Assembly: GCF_017569205.1 (NCBI RefSeq)
Contig: NZ_CP071870.1
Location: forward strand, 2,790,001 to 2,854,000
Direction of reading: 5' to 3'
DNA length: 64,000 nt
Origin: Propioniciclava sp. MC1595
Lineage (GTDB): Bacteria; Actinomycetota; Actinomycetes; Propionibacteriales; Propionibacteriaceae
Below the pieces are notes generated by a model that saw nothing but the letters and a program-made list of their open reading frames with translations, was not told the DNA's origin and did not search any database. Positions 15,065 to 22,567 of the stretch are shown here, piece after piece. Positions within the stretch are counted from its first letter, which is position 1. Every line of letters starts with the position of its first letter. A program made the position numbers and the translations under genes.

Positions 15065-16545
15065 CTGATCAGCGCGCCGATCACGCCCTCGGCGAAGAAG
15101 AGCACGAAGGCGGCCGCGACCACGTAGAGCAGCGGGTGCACCTCGCGCGCCTTGCCGCGGGCGAGCTTGATGAGGACGTAGAAGATGAAGCCGGCGCCGA
15201 TGCCCACCGTGATCGAGTAGGTGAACGGCATGGCGATCAGCGTGATGAAGGCGGGGAAGCCCTCCTCCGGGTCGGTCCAGTCGACGTGGATGACCTGGCT
15301 CAGCATCAGGAAGCCGACGAACACCAGCGCGGGCGCGGCGGCCTCGGACGGGACGAGCTTGACCAGCGGCGCGAGGAACAGGCTGAGCAGGAAGGCGATG
15401 CCGGTCACGACGGACGCGAAACCGGTGCGGGCGCCCTCACCGACACCGGCGGCCGACTCGATGTAGGAGGTGTTCGACGAGACCGAGCCCAGGCCACCGG
15501 CGATCGCGGCGACCGAGTCGACGACGAGGATCTCGCGGGTGCGCTCGGGGTTGCCGTCGGAGCCGAGCAGGTTGCCCTCGGCGCCCACCGCCACGATGGT
15601 GCCCATCGAGTCGAAGAAGTCGGCCAGCAGCAGGGCGAAGACCGTCATCAGCATGGCGATCGTCACCTCGGGGCCGACCGTGAACGCGCCGAAGAGGTCG
15701 ACGCGGCCGAGCAGCGAGAGGTCCGGCAGGCTGAAGAAGGAGCCCTCGATCGCCGGGACGTTGAGCATCCACCCGGTCGGGTTGGTGCCGTCGGGGAGCT
15801 TCGCCCCGATCTTCAGCACGGCCTCGAGGATGACGGCCACGACGGTCATGCCCACGATGGTGATCAGCATGGCGCCGGGCGTGCGGCGCACGAACAGCAG
15901 CACCAGCACGATGAGTCCGAGCACGAACACGGCCATCGGCCAGCCGAGCAGGTGGTTGTCGACCCCCAGCTGCAGCAGCGGGTTGCCCGGGCGGACGATG
16001 CCGGCGTCGGCCAGGCCGACCAGCGTGATGAACAGGCCGATGCCGACGGCGATGCCGGTGCGCAGCGGGCGCGGGACCGCGCGGAAGACGGCCTCACGGA
16101 ACCCCGTCAGCACCAGGACGAGGATGATGATGCCCTCCCACACGACCAGGCCCATGGCCTGCGGCCAGGTCACCTGCGGGGCGATCACGTAGGCGAGCAT
16201 CGCGTTGAGGCCGAGGCCGGTGGCGAGCGCCAGCGGGAACCGCCCGACGACACCCATGAGGATCGTCATGATGCCGGCGATCAGGGCCGTCGCGGCCGCG
16301 ACCATGGCGATCGTGGGCCCGATGTTGGCCGGGTCGGCGGCCGACAGGCCGCTGACGAGGTTCCCGTCCTTGTCGGGCGTGGTGCCGATGATCAGCGGGT
16401 TCAGCGCGATGATGTAGGCCATCGTGAAGAACGTGACGAGGCCGCCGCGGACCTCTTGGGCGATGCTCGACCCGCGGCGCGAGATGCCGAAGTAGGAGTC
16501 GAGCCCGGACCGCGCAGGTGCCGGGGCTGTGGTGCTGGAAGACAT
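15061..16545 (-). CDS. NCS2-family purine permease (AzgA/PbuG-like)
   Basis: A 494-residue polytopic membrane protein with about 12-14 helices. It belongs to the AzgA-like branch of the NCS2 (nucleobase-cation symporter 2) family, as shown by VTFFTMAYIIALNP near the start, ATGLGLNAMLAY, the DFFDSMGTIVAVG segment, and SSNTSYIESAAGVGEGARTG. These proteins import adenine, guanine or hypoxanthine with protons. ATG 16545 is chosen because an upstream in-frame start lacks family sequence. Monocistronic as far as I can see. Confidence 0.92.
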   Translation of the reverse strand: MSSSTTAPAPARSGLDSYFGISRRGSSIAQEVRGGLVTFFTMAYIIALNPLIIGTTPDKDGNLVSGLSAADPANIGPTIAMVAAATALIAGIMTILMGVVGRFPLALATGLGLNAMLAYVIAPQVTWPQAMGLVVWEGIIILVLVLTGFREAVFRAVPRPLRTGIAVGIGLFITLVGLADAGIVRPGNPLLQLGVDNHLLGWPMAVFVLGLIVLVLLFVRRTPGAMLITIVGMTVVAVILEAVLKIGAKLPDGTNPTGWMLNVPAIEGSFFSLPDLSLLGRVDLFGAFTVGPEVTIAMLMTVFALLLADFFDSMGTIVAVGAEGNLLGSDGNPERTREILVVDSVAAIAGGLGSVSSNTSYIESAAGVGEGARTGFASVVTGIAFLLSLFLAPLVKLVPSEAAAPALVFVGFLMLSQVIHVDWTDPEEGFPAFITLIAMPFTYSITVGIGAGFIFYVLIKLARGKAREVHPLLYVVAAAFVLFFAEGVIGALIS

Positions 16546-16602
16546 GGCACGCAGCCTAGGGCCCATCGCCACCGATGGATCGCGCCGTCTCGCGGCCGGC
16601 GG

Positions 16603-17406
16603 TCAGTCGAACAGCAGGTCGTCGGTCGTGATGGTGTCCCACACCGGACGCGGCAGGTCGACCCCGCGCTGGGGCTCGACGACGTCGGAGTGGGCGCCGC
16701 AGCCGTGGTCGACCGTGACGACCTGGGCGTCGCGCTGGGAGAACTCGTTCGCGCACACGCCGAACTGGCGGCCGAGCGAACCGGTGAGCCGCACGAAGTA
16801 GGCGCAGTCCAGGCAGTTGCCGGGCGCCTGCTTGGTCATCGCGTTGTGCGGGCCGCCCTCGCCCTCGACCCAGCGGTCGGCGGCCTCGTCGCGCCCGTAG
16901 ACGCTCAGCACGCGCTCGCGGCCCAGGCCGAGTTCGGCCACGACGGCCCGGGTGGCGGCCCACTCGGCCGGATCGGCGTCCCGCGCGGTGTCGCCGCCGG
17001 TGAAGCCGGCCTCGACGCGGGGGTCGTTGTCGGACGTCGGCATGAGCACGCCAGGGCCGACGTCGCCCGCCTGGATCCGGTCGGACCACGGCACCCACGC
17101 GGGGGCGACGAGCGCGCCCTCGCCGGGCAGCATGACGACCTCGCTGACCGTCACGACCCGGGCGCGCGAGGCGCGCGCCACGGACACGGCCCAGCGCCAC
17201 CCGGTGTAGCCGGGGTGCAGGACCTCGAAGTAGTGGGTGGCCACGCGCGCGCCCTCGGCGACGACGCCCAGGTGGTCACCGACCCCCGCCACGTCGGCGC
17301 GGCCCTCGGCCGCGGCCCGCGCGAGGTCGACCGCCTCGGCGCACGCGGCGTCGAGTTCGGGGGCCTTCGCCCGGGGCGCCTTGACGGTGGGGACGGTCAC
17401 GCTCAC
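16603..17406 (-). CDS. DUF3027 family protein
   Basis: A 267-residue actinobacterial protein of the DUF3027 family, function unknown. It has a conserved HPGYTGWRWAVSVAR segment and a cysteine cluster in the C-terminal third (CLDCAYF, then GVCANE, then HGCGAHS) that looks like a structural zinc site. GTG 17406 overlaps the stop of the cold-shock gene, and this pairing with a CspA-like gene is common in actinobacteria. A nucleic-acid or translation role would fit the partner, but this is inference. Confidence 0.85.
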   Translation of the reverse strand: MSVTVPTVKAPRAKAPELDAACAEAVDLARAAAEGRADVAGVGDHLGVVAEGARVATHYFEVLHPGYTGWRWAVSVARASRARVVTVSEVVMLPGEGALVAPAWVPWSDRIQAGDVGPGVLMPTSDNDPRVEAGFTGGDTARDADPAEWAATRAVVAELGLGRERVLSVYGRDEAADRWVEGEGGPHNAMTKQAPGNCLDCAYFVRLTGSLGRQFGVCANEFSQRDAQVVTVDHGCGAHSDVVEPQRGVDLPRPVWDTITTDDLLFD

Positions 17407-17789
17407 AGCTCCAGTTCGTCGGCGACGGCGCGCAGGACCTGGGCCGTCTTCGCGGCGTGCTTCGCGTCGGGGTGCCGGTGGTGGCGGTAGCCGTTGCCGA
17501 TCGAGTCGAGCATCTTGATCAGGTCCTCGACGATGACGGCCATCGTGTCGGGCGACTTGCGCTGCGCCTTCGACAGCGACACGGGGGCCTCCAGGAGGCG
17601 CACCGAGATGGCCTGCTCGCCCCGGCGTCCGTCGATCACCCCGAACTCGACGTGCTGGCCCTTCTTGAGGGTCGGCACGCCCGCGGGCAGCGCGGAGGCG
17701 TGCACGTACACCTCGTCGCTCCCGCCATCCTTCGCGATGAACCCGAAGCCCTTGTCGGCATCGAAGAACCGCACGCGGCCGGTCGGCAT
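17403..17789 (-). CDS. Cold-shock domain protein with C-terminal extension
   Basis: A 128-residue RNA/DNA-binding protein. Residues 1-65 are a cold-shock domain with RNP1-like KGFGFIAK and RNP2-like VYVHASAL. Residues 70-128 are a helical extension ending LRAVADELEL, typical of the longer actinobacterial Csp. ATG 17789 follows AGGAG eight bases upstream. It overlaps the DUF3027 gene and is divergent from the Pro-rich membrane protein. Confidence 0.93.
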   Translation of the reverse strand: MPTGRVRFFDADKGFGFIAKDGGSDEVYVHASALPAGVPTLKKGQHVEFGVIDGRRGEQAISVRLLEAPVSLSKAQRKSPDTMAVIVEDLIKMLDSIGNGYRHHRHPDAKHAAKTAQVLRAVADELEL

Positions 17790-17916
17790 CTCACACACTC
17801 CTGGCAGGTCACACTCTCGGACCGTGCCAGCGTACCGGACCCCCGCAAGTCGGCACCCGTGTCCACCGCTCCGCCTCGGGTAACCTGTGGGGGCACCGCG
17901 CGGAGGGAGGGAAACC

Positions 17917-18849
17917 GTGGCCCACTGGACCGACGGCCCCGAGTACGCGCCCACCGAGCGCCCCGACGTCTTCGTCGAGCCGGACGCCCCGCAGTTGGGT
18001 CACGCGGACCCCGAGCCCGACGCGGCGCCCCGCCCGCCGCGCGCCGAGGTCGCTCCCCCGCCCCACGGCTTCTCCGCCCCGGACGCCCCACCCCTCGACG
18101 CGCTCGTCCCGGCCAGTGCCCCCGAGCGGGATCCACACGAGGCCTTCGACGTGGCCGCGACGCCGATGATGTCGTGGTCTCCCGCAACGCTCCCCCCGCC
18201 CGAGGGCGACCCGGTGCCCCTCGAGCCGCCGCCGATGGGGCCGGACGGCTTCCCCGCGCTGCCGGCACCCACGCCGTCCGCATGGGGGCACGCCCACGCG
18301 CCGCAGGGCCTCGGCCGGCCGGCCCCGCCCGCCTGGGCGCCGGACCAGCCGTTCCCGCCCGGCGTGGCCCCCGCGCCGAGCAATGTCCCGGGTCCTCCCC
18401 CGGCCTGGCCGCCGCCGCAGGTGAACCCGGGCGGCTTCCCCCAGGCCGGCCCGGCCCCGTGGGAGCAGCCCCCGCCGCAGCGTGCCTTCGAGCCGGTGAC
18501 GCTGGGCACGATGCTGCGCAACACGACGCCCGCGGTGCTGATCTGCCTCGGCCTCGGGGCGATCGTCTTCCCCTTCTCGATGGCGATGCTCGTGCTGGCC
18601 TCGGTGCTGGCCACCCGGATCCGGTACCGGCGGCGCATCGTCGGCCGGATGTTCACTGGCTCGATCCTCCTCAGCTTCCTGCTCGGGATGGCCGGCATGT
18701 TCGACTACCAGGGCGCCCTCGACCCGCTGGGGTGGTACGACGCCTCGACCGGGTGGGCGCAGCTGGCGTGCCTGATCCTGTTCGTCGCGGTCCCGCTCGT
18801 GGTCGGCGACGCGATGCGCCGCGGCGAGGAGCCGGAGCAGTTCCTGTGA
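17917..18849 (+). CDS. Proline-rich membrane protein
   Basis: A 310-residue protein. Residues 1-195 are extremely Pro/Ala-rich, low in complexity and probably disordered. Residues about 200-300 hold three membrane helices (VLICLGLGAIVFPFSMAMLVLASVL, the FTGSILLSFLLGMAGMF region, and LACLILFVAVPLVVG), a DUF4190-like layout. GTG 17917 follows GGAGGGAGG. Its stop overlaps the Nudix gene start (GTGA). The function is unknown. Confidence 0.75.
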   Translation: MAHWTDGPEYAPTERPDVFVEPDAPQLGHADPEPDAAPRPPRAEVAPPPHGFSAPDAPPLDALVPASAPERDPHEAFDVAATPMMSWSPATLPPPEGDPVPLEPPPMGPDGFPALPAPTPSAWGHAHAPQGLGRPAPPAWAPDQPFPPGVAPAPSNVPGPPPAWPPPQVNPGGFPQAGPAPWEQPPPQRAFEPVTLGTMLRNTTPAVLICLGLGAIVFPFSMAMLVLASVLATRIRYRRRIVGRMFTGSILLSFLLGMAGMFDYQGALDPLGWYDASTGWAQLACLILFVAVPLVVGDAMRRGEEPEQFL

Positions 18850-19433
18850 GCGAGCCTTTCCGCTCACGCGACTTCACCCCCGTCCCGGCCGAACTGCGGC
18901 CGCGCAAGACGCGCCGCGGCGTCCGGGTCGTCGTGACCGACGGGACGCACGTGCTGCTGTTCGCCGACACCGACCCCGGCGTCCCGGGCTCGCGCTGGTG
19001 GACGACGCCCGGCGGCGGGATGGACCCCGGCGAGACCGAGGAGCAGACCGCGATCCGGGAACTCGCGGAGGAGACCGGGCTGGTCGTCGAGGCGTCCGAC
19101 CTCGTGGGGCCGGTGCTGCGCCGGGTCGCGGCGCACGGGTACTCCGACCAGGTGTGCGAGCAGTCCGAGTGCTTCTACGTCGTGACCACCCCCCGGTTCG
19201 AGGTCGACACGGCCGGGCACACCGCTGACGAGCAGGTGACCCTCGACGGCCACGCCTGGGTGCCGCTGACCGGGCTCGACGACCTGCCCGAGCCGGTGTG
19301 GCCGGCGTGCCTCGCGGGGATCGTCGCCGCCGCCACCGGCGACCCGTCCGCGTGGCCGGGCGACGTGGGCCGGGTCGAGGAGTCCACGGTCCCGATTGGC
19401 AACCTCGTGGACCCGGCTTCCCGGCAGGACTAA
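18846..19433 (+). CDS. Nudix hydrolase
   Basis: A 195-residue Nudix-fold protein. The Nudix box (G-x5-E-x7-RELAEETG) spans about residues 58-80, with GGGMDPGE and RELAEETGL giving the metal-binding glutamates. It should hydrolyse a nucleoside diphosphate linked to another moiety; the substrate cannot be told. GTG 18846 overlaps the previous stop, so it is co-translated with the Pro-rich membrane protein. Confidence 0.9.
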   Translation: MSEPFRSRDFTPVPAELRPRKTRRGVRVVVTDGTHVLLFADTDPGVPGSRWWTTPGGGMDPGETEEQTAIRELAEETGLVVEASDLVGPVLRRVAAHGYSDQVCEQSECFYVVTTPRFEVDTAGHTADEQVTLDGHAWVPLTGLDDLPEPVWPACLAGIVAAATGDPSAWPGDVGRVEESTVPIGNLVDPASRQD

Positions 19434-19487
19434 CCTTTTCGAGGCTCGGCCCCCAGCGGCCCCGCCGCGAGGAAGGAAGAGTCCCCC

Positions 19488-20456
19488 ATGCAGAGCAATG
19501 TGTCGACACCCGAGGAGACGGTGTCGACGAAGTTCCTGATGAAGTTCGTGATGCTGTCGGTCGTGACCGCGGTGCTCACGGTCGCCATCAAGGCCTCGGC
19601 GGCCTGGATCACGGGCTCGGTCGGCTTCCTCTCCGACGCGCTGGAGTCGATCGTCAACCTCGTGGCCGCGCTCGTCGCGCTGTGGGCGCTGGCCGTCTCG
19701 GGCAAGCCGGCCGACCACAACCACGACTTCGGCCACGGCAAGGCCGAGTACATGAGCTCCCTCGTGGAGGGCGCCCTCATCTTCGTCGCCGCAGCCGGCA
19801 TCATCGTCTCGGCGATCAACCGGTTCGTGCACCCGCAGCCGCTGGAGGAGATCGGCATCGGCCTGCTGCTGTCGGTCCTCGCCACCGTGCTGAACCTCGT
19901 CGTCGGCCTCGTGCTGATCCGCCAGGGGCGCAAGCACCGCTCGATCACCCTCGAGGCCGACGGCCACCACTTGATGACCGACGTGTGGACGACCGTCGGC
20001 GTCATCATCGGTATCGGCCTGCTGCTGCTCTTCCCGACCCAACTGTGGATCGACCCGCTGGTCGCCCTCGTGGTGGGCCTCAACATCCTGTGGACCGGCG
20101 CGCGGCTCGTCCGCCGCTCCGCGGTCGGCCTGCTGGACGCCGCCCTCCCCGCCGACGAGGTCGCGGCCATCCGCGCCGCCATGGACGGGGTCATCGGCGA
20201 CGACCGCGTCACGGTCAGCGACCTGCGCACCCGCGAGTCGGGGCGCCAACGGTTCGTCCAGACCACCGTGGTCGTGCCCGGCCTGTGGACCGTCGCCCGC
20301 AGCCACGGGCTGGCCGACGACATCGAGGCCGCCATCGCCCGGGTGTTCCCCGACACCCAGACCGTGGTCCACATCGAACCCGGGCCGACCGCGCACCCGC
20401 GGCCCCAACCCGCCCCGCCCCCGCCGGAGCGGTACCCGGACCACCACTCGATCTGA
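19488..20456 (+). CDS. Cation diffusion facilitator (CDF) metal exporter
   Basis: A 322-residue divalent-cation/proton antiporter with six predicted helices. TM2 carries SDALES, where canonical CDF proteins have Asp-x3-Asp, so one ligand is shifted to Glu. The loop HNHDFGHGKAEY and TM5 HHLMTDV (His-x3-Asp) are conserved. A cytoplasmic C-terminal domain (about 210-300) ends in a Pro/His-rich tail. It probably exports Zn, Fe or Co. The ribosome site is AGGAAGGAAG. Convergent with the CutC-like gene. Confidence 0.92.
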   Translation: MQSNVSTPEETVSTKFLMKFVMLSVVTAVLTVAIKASAAWITGSVGFLSDALESIVNLVAALVALWALAVSGKPADHNHDFGHGKAEYMSSLVEGALIFVAAAGIIVSAINRFVHPQPLEEIGIGLLLSVLATVLNLVVGLVLIRQGRKHRSITLEADGHHLMTDVWTTVGVIIGIGLLLLFPTQLWIDPLVALVVGLNILWTGARLVRRSAVGLLDAALPADEVAAIRAAMDGVIGDDRVTVSDLRTRESGRQRFVQTTVVVPGLWTVARSHGLADDIEAAIARVFPDTQTVVHIEPGPTAHPRPQPAPPPPERYPDHHSI

Positions 20457-20466
20457 CGCGCCCCAC

Positions 20467-20871
20467 TCAGCGGCGGGCGTGGGCGACCTCGGTGTCGACC
20501 AGGCGCCGCCAGGAACGGACGAGGCCCTCATCGACGTAGGCCTTCCGCGAGCCACCGGGGCGCACCTGGTCTGCGACGTGGAACTGGCGGACGCCCGCGC
20601 GGGCCAGCCAGGGCACGTGGTCGGGGTGCAGCTCACCGTCGGCCACGACCAGGGCCGCGACCCGGGCATCCGCCCGGGCCCGCCGGACCAGGTCGTCCAG
20701 CCCGTGCTCCAGCGCACGGGCCGAGCCCGCCGTCCGGACGCCGTCGATCCCCGGCAGCCGCGCCACGGCCCGCCAGGCCTCGTCGGTGTCCAGCACGGTG
20801 TCGAACGCGCGGGAGAAGGTCCACGGGCAGGTGAAGCCGTCGAGCAGTGCGCCGATGACCTCGGCGTCCAC
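20467..20871 (-). CDS. CutC-like protein lacking its N-terminal half
   Basis: A 134-residue protein resembling the second half of the CutC copper-homeostasis TIM barrel. WTFSRAFDTVLDTDEAWRAV corresponds to the FHRAFD segment, GIDGVRTAGSARALEHGLDDL to the LTSG segment, and AGVRQFHVADQVR to the EVHAS segment. CutC is normally about 200-250 residues, so roughly the first 100 are missing. No in-frame start exists upstream before the DedA coding region. It begins 10 bases after that stop, with no good ribosome site. It may be a decayed gene or a half barrel. Confidence 0.5.
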   Translation of the reverse strand: MDAEVIGALLDGFTCPWTFSRAFDTVLDTDEAWRAVARLPGIDGVRTAGSARALEHGLDDLVRRARADARVAALVVADGELHPDHVPWLARAGVRQFHVADQVRPGGSRKAYVDEGLVRSWRRLVDTEVAHARR

Positions 20872-20881
20872 CTCGTCGAAA

Positions 20882-21361
20882 TCAACCAGCGGGCGTGGGC
20901 TTCTTGTCGCGCGACAGCACGGCCCAGGCGAGCGCGCCGACCCCGACGACGCCCACGACGATCACCGCGGCGGGGGAGCGGACCCACAGCTCCTGGAGGC
21001 CGACCCAGCCCATGAAGCCGACCGTGCCGTAGATGAACGCCCACGCGACGCACCCGACGGCGACGGCGGGCAGGTAGCGGCGCAGCGGCATCCGGGTCAC
21101 GCCGGCGGCGAGGTTCACCATGGTCTGGACGCCGATGGTGAAGAAGGAAAGCGACACGGCAGGCGCGCCCCAACGGTTCAGCCAGGAGGCGCCGCGTTCG
21201 TAGTGCTTGGATTCCAGGAGCCTCGCAGCCCTCGTCCTCCGCGCGCCTGCCGCGATCCCGCGGCCCAGCCAGTAGGTCCCGTTGGCGCGCAGCATCACGA
21301 TCACCCACAGCGCGGCGACGACGATGGCGTAGGGGGCGTCCCAGCTCGTGGGATCGAACAT
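20882..21361 (-). CDS. Small DedA-like membrane protein
   Basis: A 159-residue protein with about four membrane segments, similar to the VTT/DedA core. It has WLNRWGAPAVSLSFFTIGVQTMVNLAAGV, a proline-containing re-entrant-like segment, then MPLRRYLPAVAVGCVAWAFIYGTVG. DedA proteins act in membrane lipid translocation and membrane homeostasis. It is shorter than the usual 200 residues. ATG 21361 follows GGAG. Confidence 0.75.
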   Translation of the reverse strand: MFDPTSWDAPYAIVVAALWVIVMLRANGTYWLGRGIAAGARRTRAARLLESKHYERGASWLNRWGAPAVSLSFFTIGVQTMVNLAAGVTRMPLRRYLPAVAVGCVAWAFIYGTVGFMGWVGLQELWVRSPAAVIVVGVVGVGALAWAVLSRDKKPTPAG

Positions 21362-21435
21362 GGTGCTCCTTGCCACGAGGGTCTTCAGCGGGGGGCCAGT
21401 CTAGCCAGTGGCCACGGGGCGACGCGGTGTCCCGA

Positions 21436-22344
21436 TCAGTGGCCCTGCGAGAAGCGGATCGCCGCGCGGAACTGCGCCGCGATCCCGGCGCCCGGGCCAA
21501 GGGGCCAGCGGTGCATCACGTACTCGCTCGCGGCGTCGACGGCGAGCTGCCGCGACGAGTTCCCGGTGCGCACCCACAGCTCCGGTGCCGCGTTCTTGTT
21601 CGGGCGCAGGTACACCGGGCGCGGGGAGGCCGCGGCCGTCACCCGGCAGACGTCGCGGGCGACGCCGTCGCCGTCGGGCAGCGCCTCGAACTCGACGGCG
21701 ACCAGCGCGGCGGCGTTGGGGCCGAGTGTCGTGGTCAGCAGGTCGCGGAGCCAGAGCTGGAAGCGGTCGTGGTCGGGGGCCTTCATGGTCCCGAGGTCGC
21801 GGTCGAGGCCCAGCGGCGTGCCGGCGTCGTCGACGCCGATGATGAGCGTGCCGCCGTCGGCGTTCAGGAAAGCGGCAAGGGTCTTCGCCGTCACCTGCTC
21901 CATCTTGTCGTCCTTGGCTCCCGTGTGGAGGTTCACCCGCGCCGTGGACTTGAACTCCACCCGGTCTGACTCGCCCGCCCGCACCAGCTCGGCGGTGGTC
22001 GCCCGCAGCGGGCGCTGCAGGTGTGCCGCGACGCCGGCGTAGGCGGCGACCGCGAGCACCGAGGCGCCGAGGGCGAGGGCGATGGCCAGGGGGCTGGTCA
22101 GCAGGACGTCTGGCTTGATGGCCCAGGCGAGGGTGAACCCGACCGCCGAGCCAAGGATCGACATCACGACCGAAGCCGTCGTCGAGAGCGTTGCCCGGTT
22201 TCGCAGCAGCCAGCGCGCGATCGAACCGAACGCGAACGAGCCGACGAGGACGGCGATGAGGGAAAGCGACACAACCCAGAGGGGAAGTCCGAGGGAGGGG
22301 TTCAACGAGGCTCCAAGGGTGAGGACTCTCCTCAGTCTATTCAT
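21436..22344 (-). CDS. Membrane protein with AlbA_2 (Schlafen-like) putative DNA-binding domain
   Basis: A 302-residue protein. Residues about 15-110 hold three membrane helices with a GlsB/YeaQ-like look (LIAVLVGSFAFGSIARWLL, then VMSILGSAVGFTLAWAI, then ALALGASVLAVAAYAGVA). Residues about 125-260 form an AlbA_2/Schlafen-like domain: GESDRVEFKST, then TAKTLAAFLNADGGTLIIGVDDAG, which is the diagnostic pattern. ATG 22344 is divergent from the Pls-type NRPS gene across a gap with a palindrome. The membrane anchoring of this domain is unusual to me. The role may be regulatory or nucleic-acid-related. Confidence 0.8.
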   Translation of the reverse strand: MNRLRRVLTLGASLNPSLGLPLWVVSLSLIAVLVGSFAFGSIARWLLRNRATLSTTASVVMSILGSAVGFTLAWAIKPDVLLTSPLAIALALGASVLAVAAYAGVAAHLQRPLRATTAELVRAGESDRVEFKSTARVNLHTGAKDDKMEQVTAKTLAAFLNADGGTLIIGVDDAGTPLGLDRDLGTMKAPDHDRFQLWLRDLLTTTLGPNAAALVAVEFEALPDGDGVARDVCRVTAAASPRPVYLRPNKNAAPELWVRTGNSSRQLAVDAASEYVMHRWPLGPGAGIAAQFRAAIRFSQGH

Positions 22345-22460
22345 CGTTCGCGGCGTTCGGCCGCCGGCGACCCGCAGCGGGTGTGTAGGTTGGGGCCCCG
22401 GAGGTGACCAATGGCCCGGTTGCGGGCAGCCACGCTGGCCCGGGCTCCCTTGTGGGGTAG

Positions 22461-22482
22461 GATGCATCGCTGGCGATACATC
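22461..22482. promoter_or_regulatory. 22-bp near-perfect palindrome in the AlbA_2/NRPS intergenic region
   Basis: GATGCATCGC (22461-22470) and GCGATACATC (22473-22482) form an inverted repeat with one mismatch around TG. It overlaps TAGGAT (22458-22463), a -10 box for the NRPS direction, and lies 36 bases before the GTG at 22518. This is a strong operator candidate for a dimeric repressor. Confidence 0.55.
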
Positions 22483-22567
22483 TGTAGCGCTGCAATCCCG
22501 CCAGGAGACCCCCACCCGTGTCGCAGCTCCGCGCGCACCTCGCGCCCCCGCCCGCACGCTCGTCGAC

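Noticed and set aside
12949-17490. A plus-strand open frame of about 1,500 codons
   Set aside because: It lies antisense to the DtxR-type, secreted, permease and DUF3027 genes and has the low-complexity composition of a high-GC shadow frame; each gene on the other strand has clear family motifs.
19335-20539. Arg/Pro-rich plus-strand frame overlapping the CDF gene
   Set aside because: It is a shifted reading of the CDF exporter, whose membrane helices and metal ligands are clear in the other frame.
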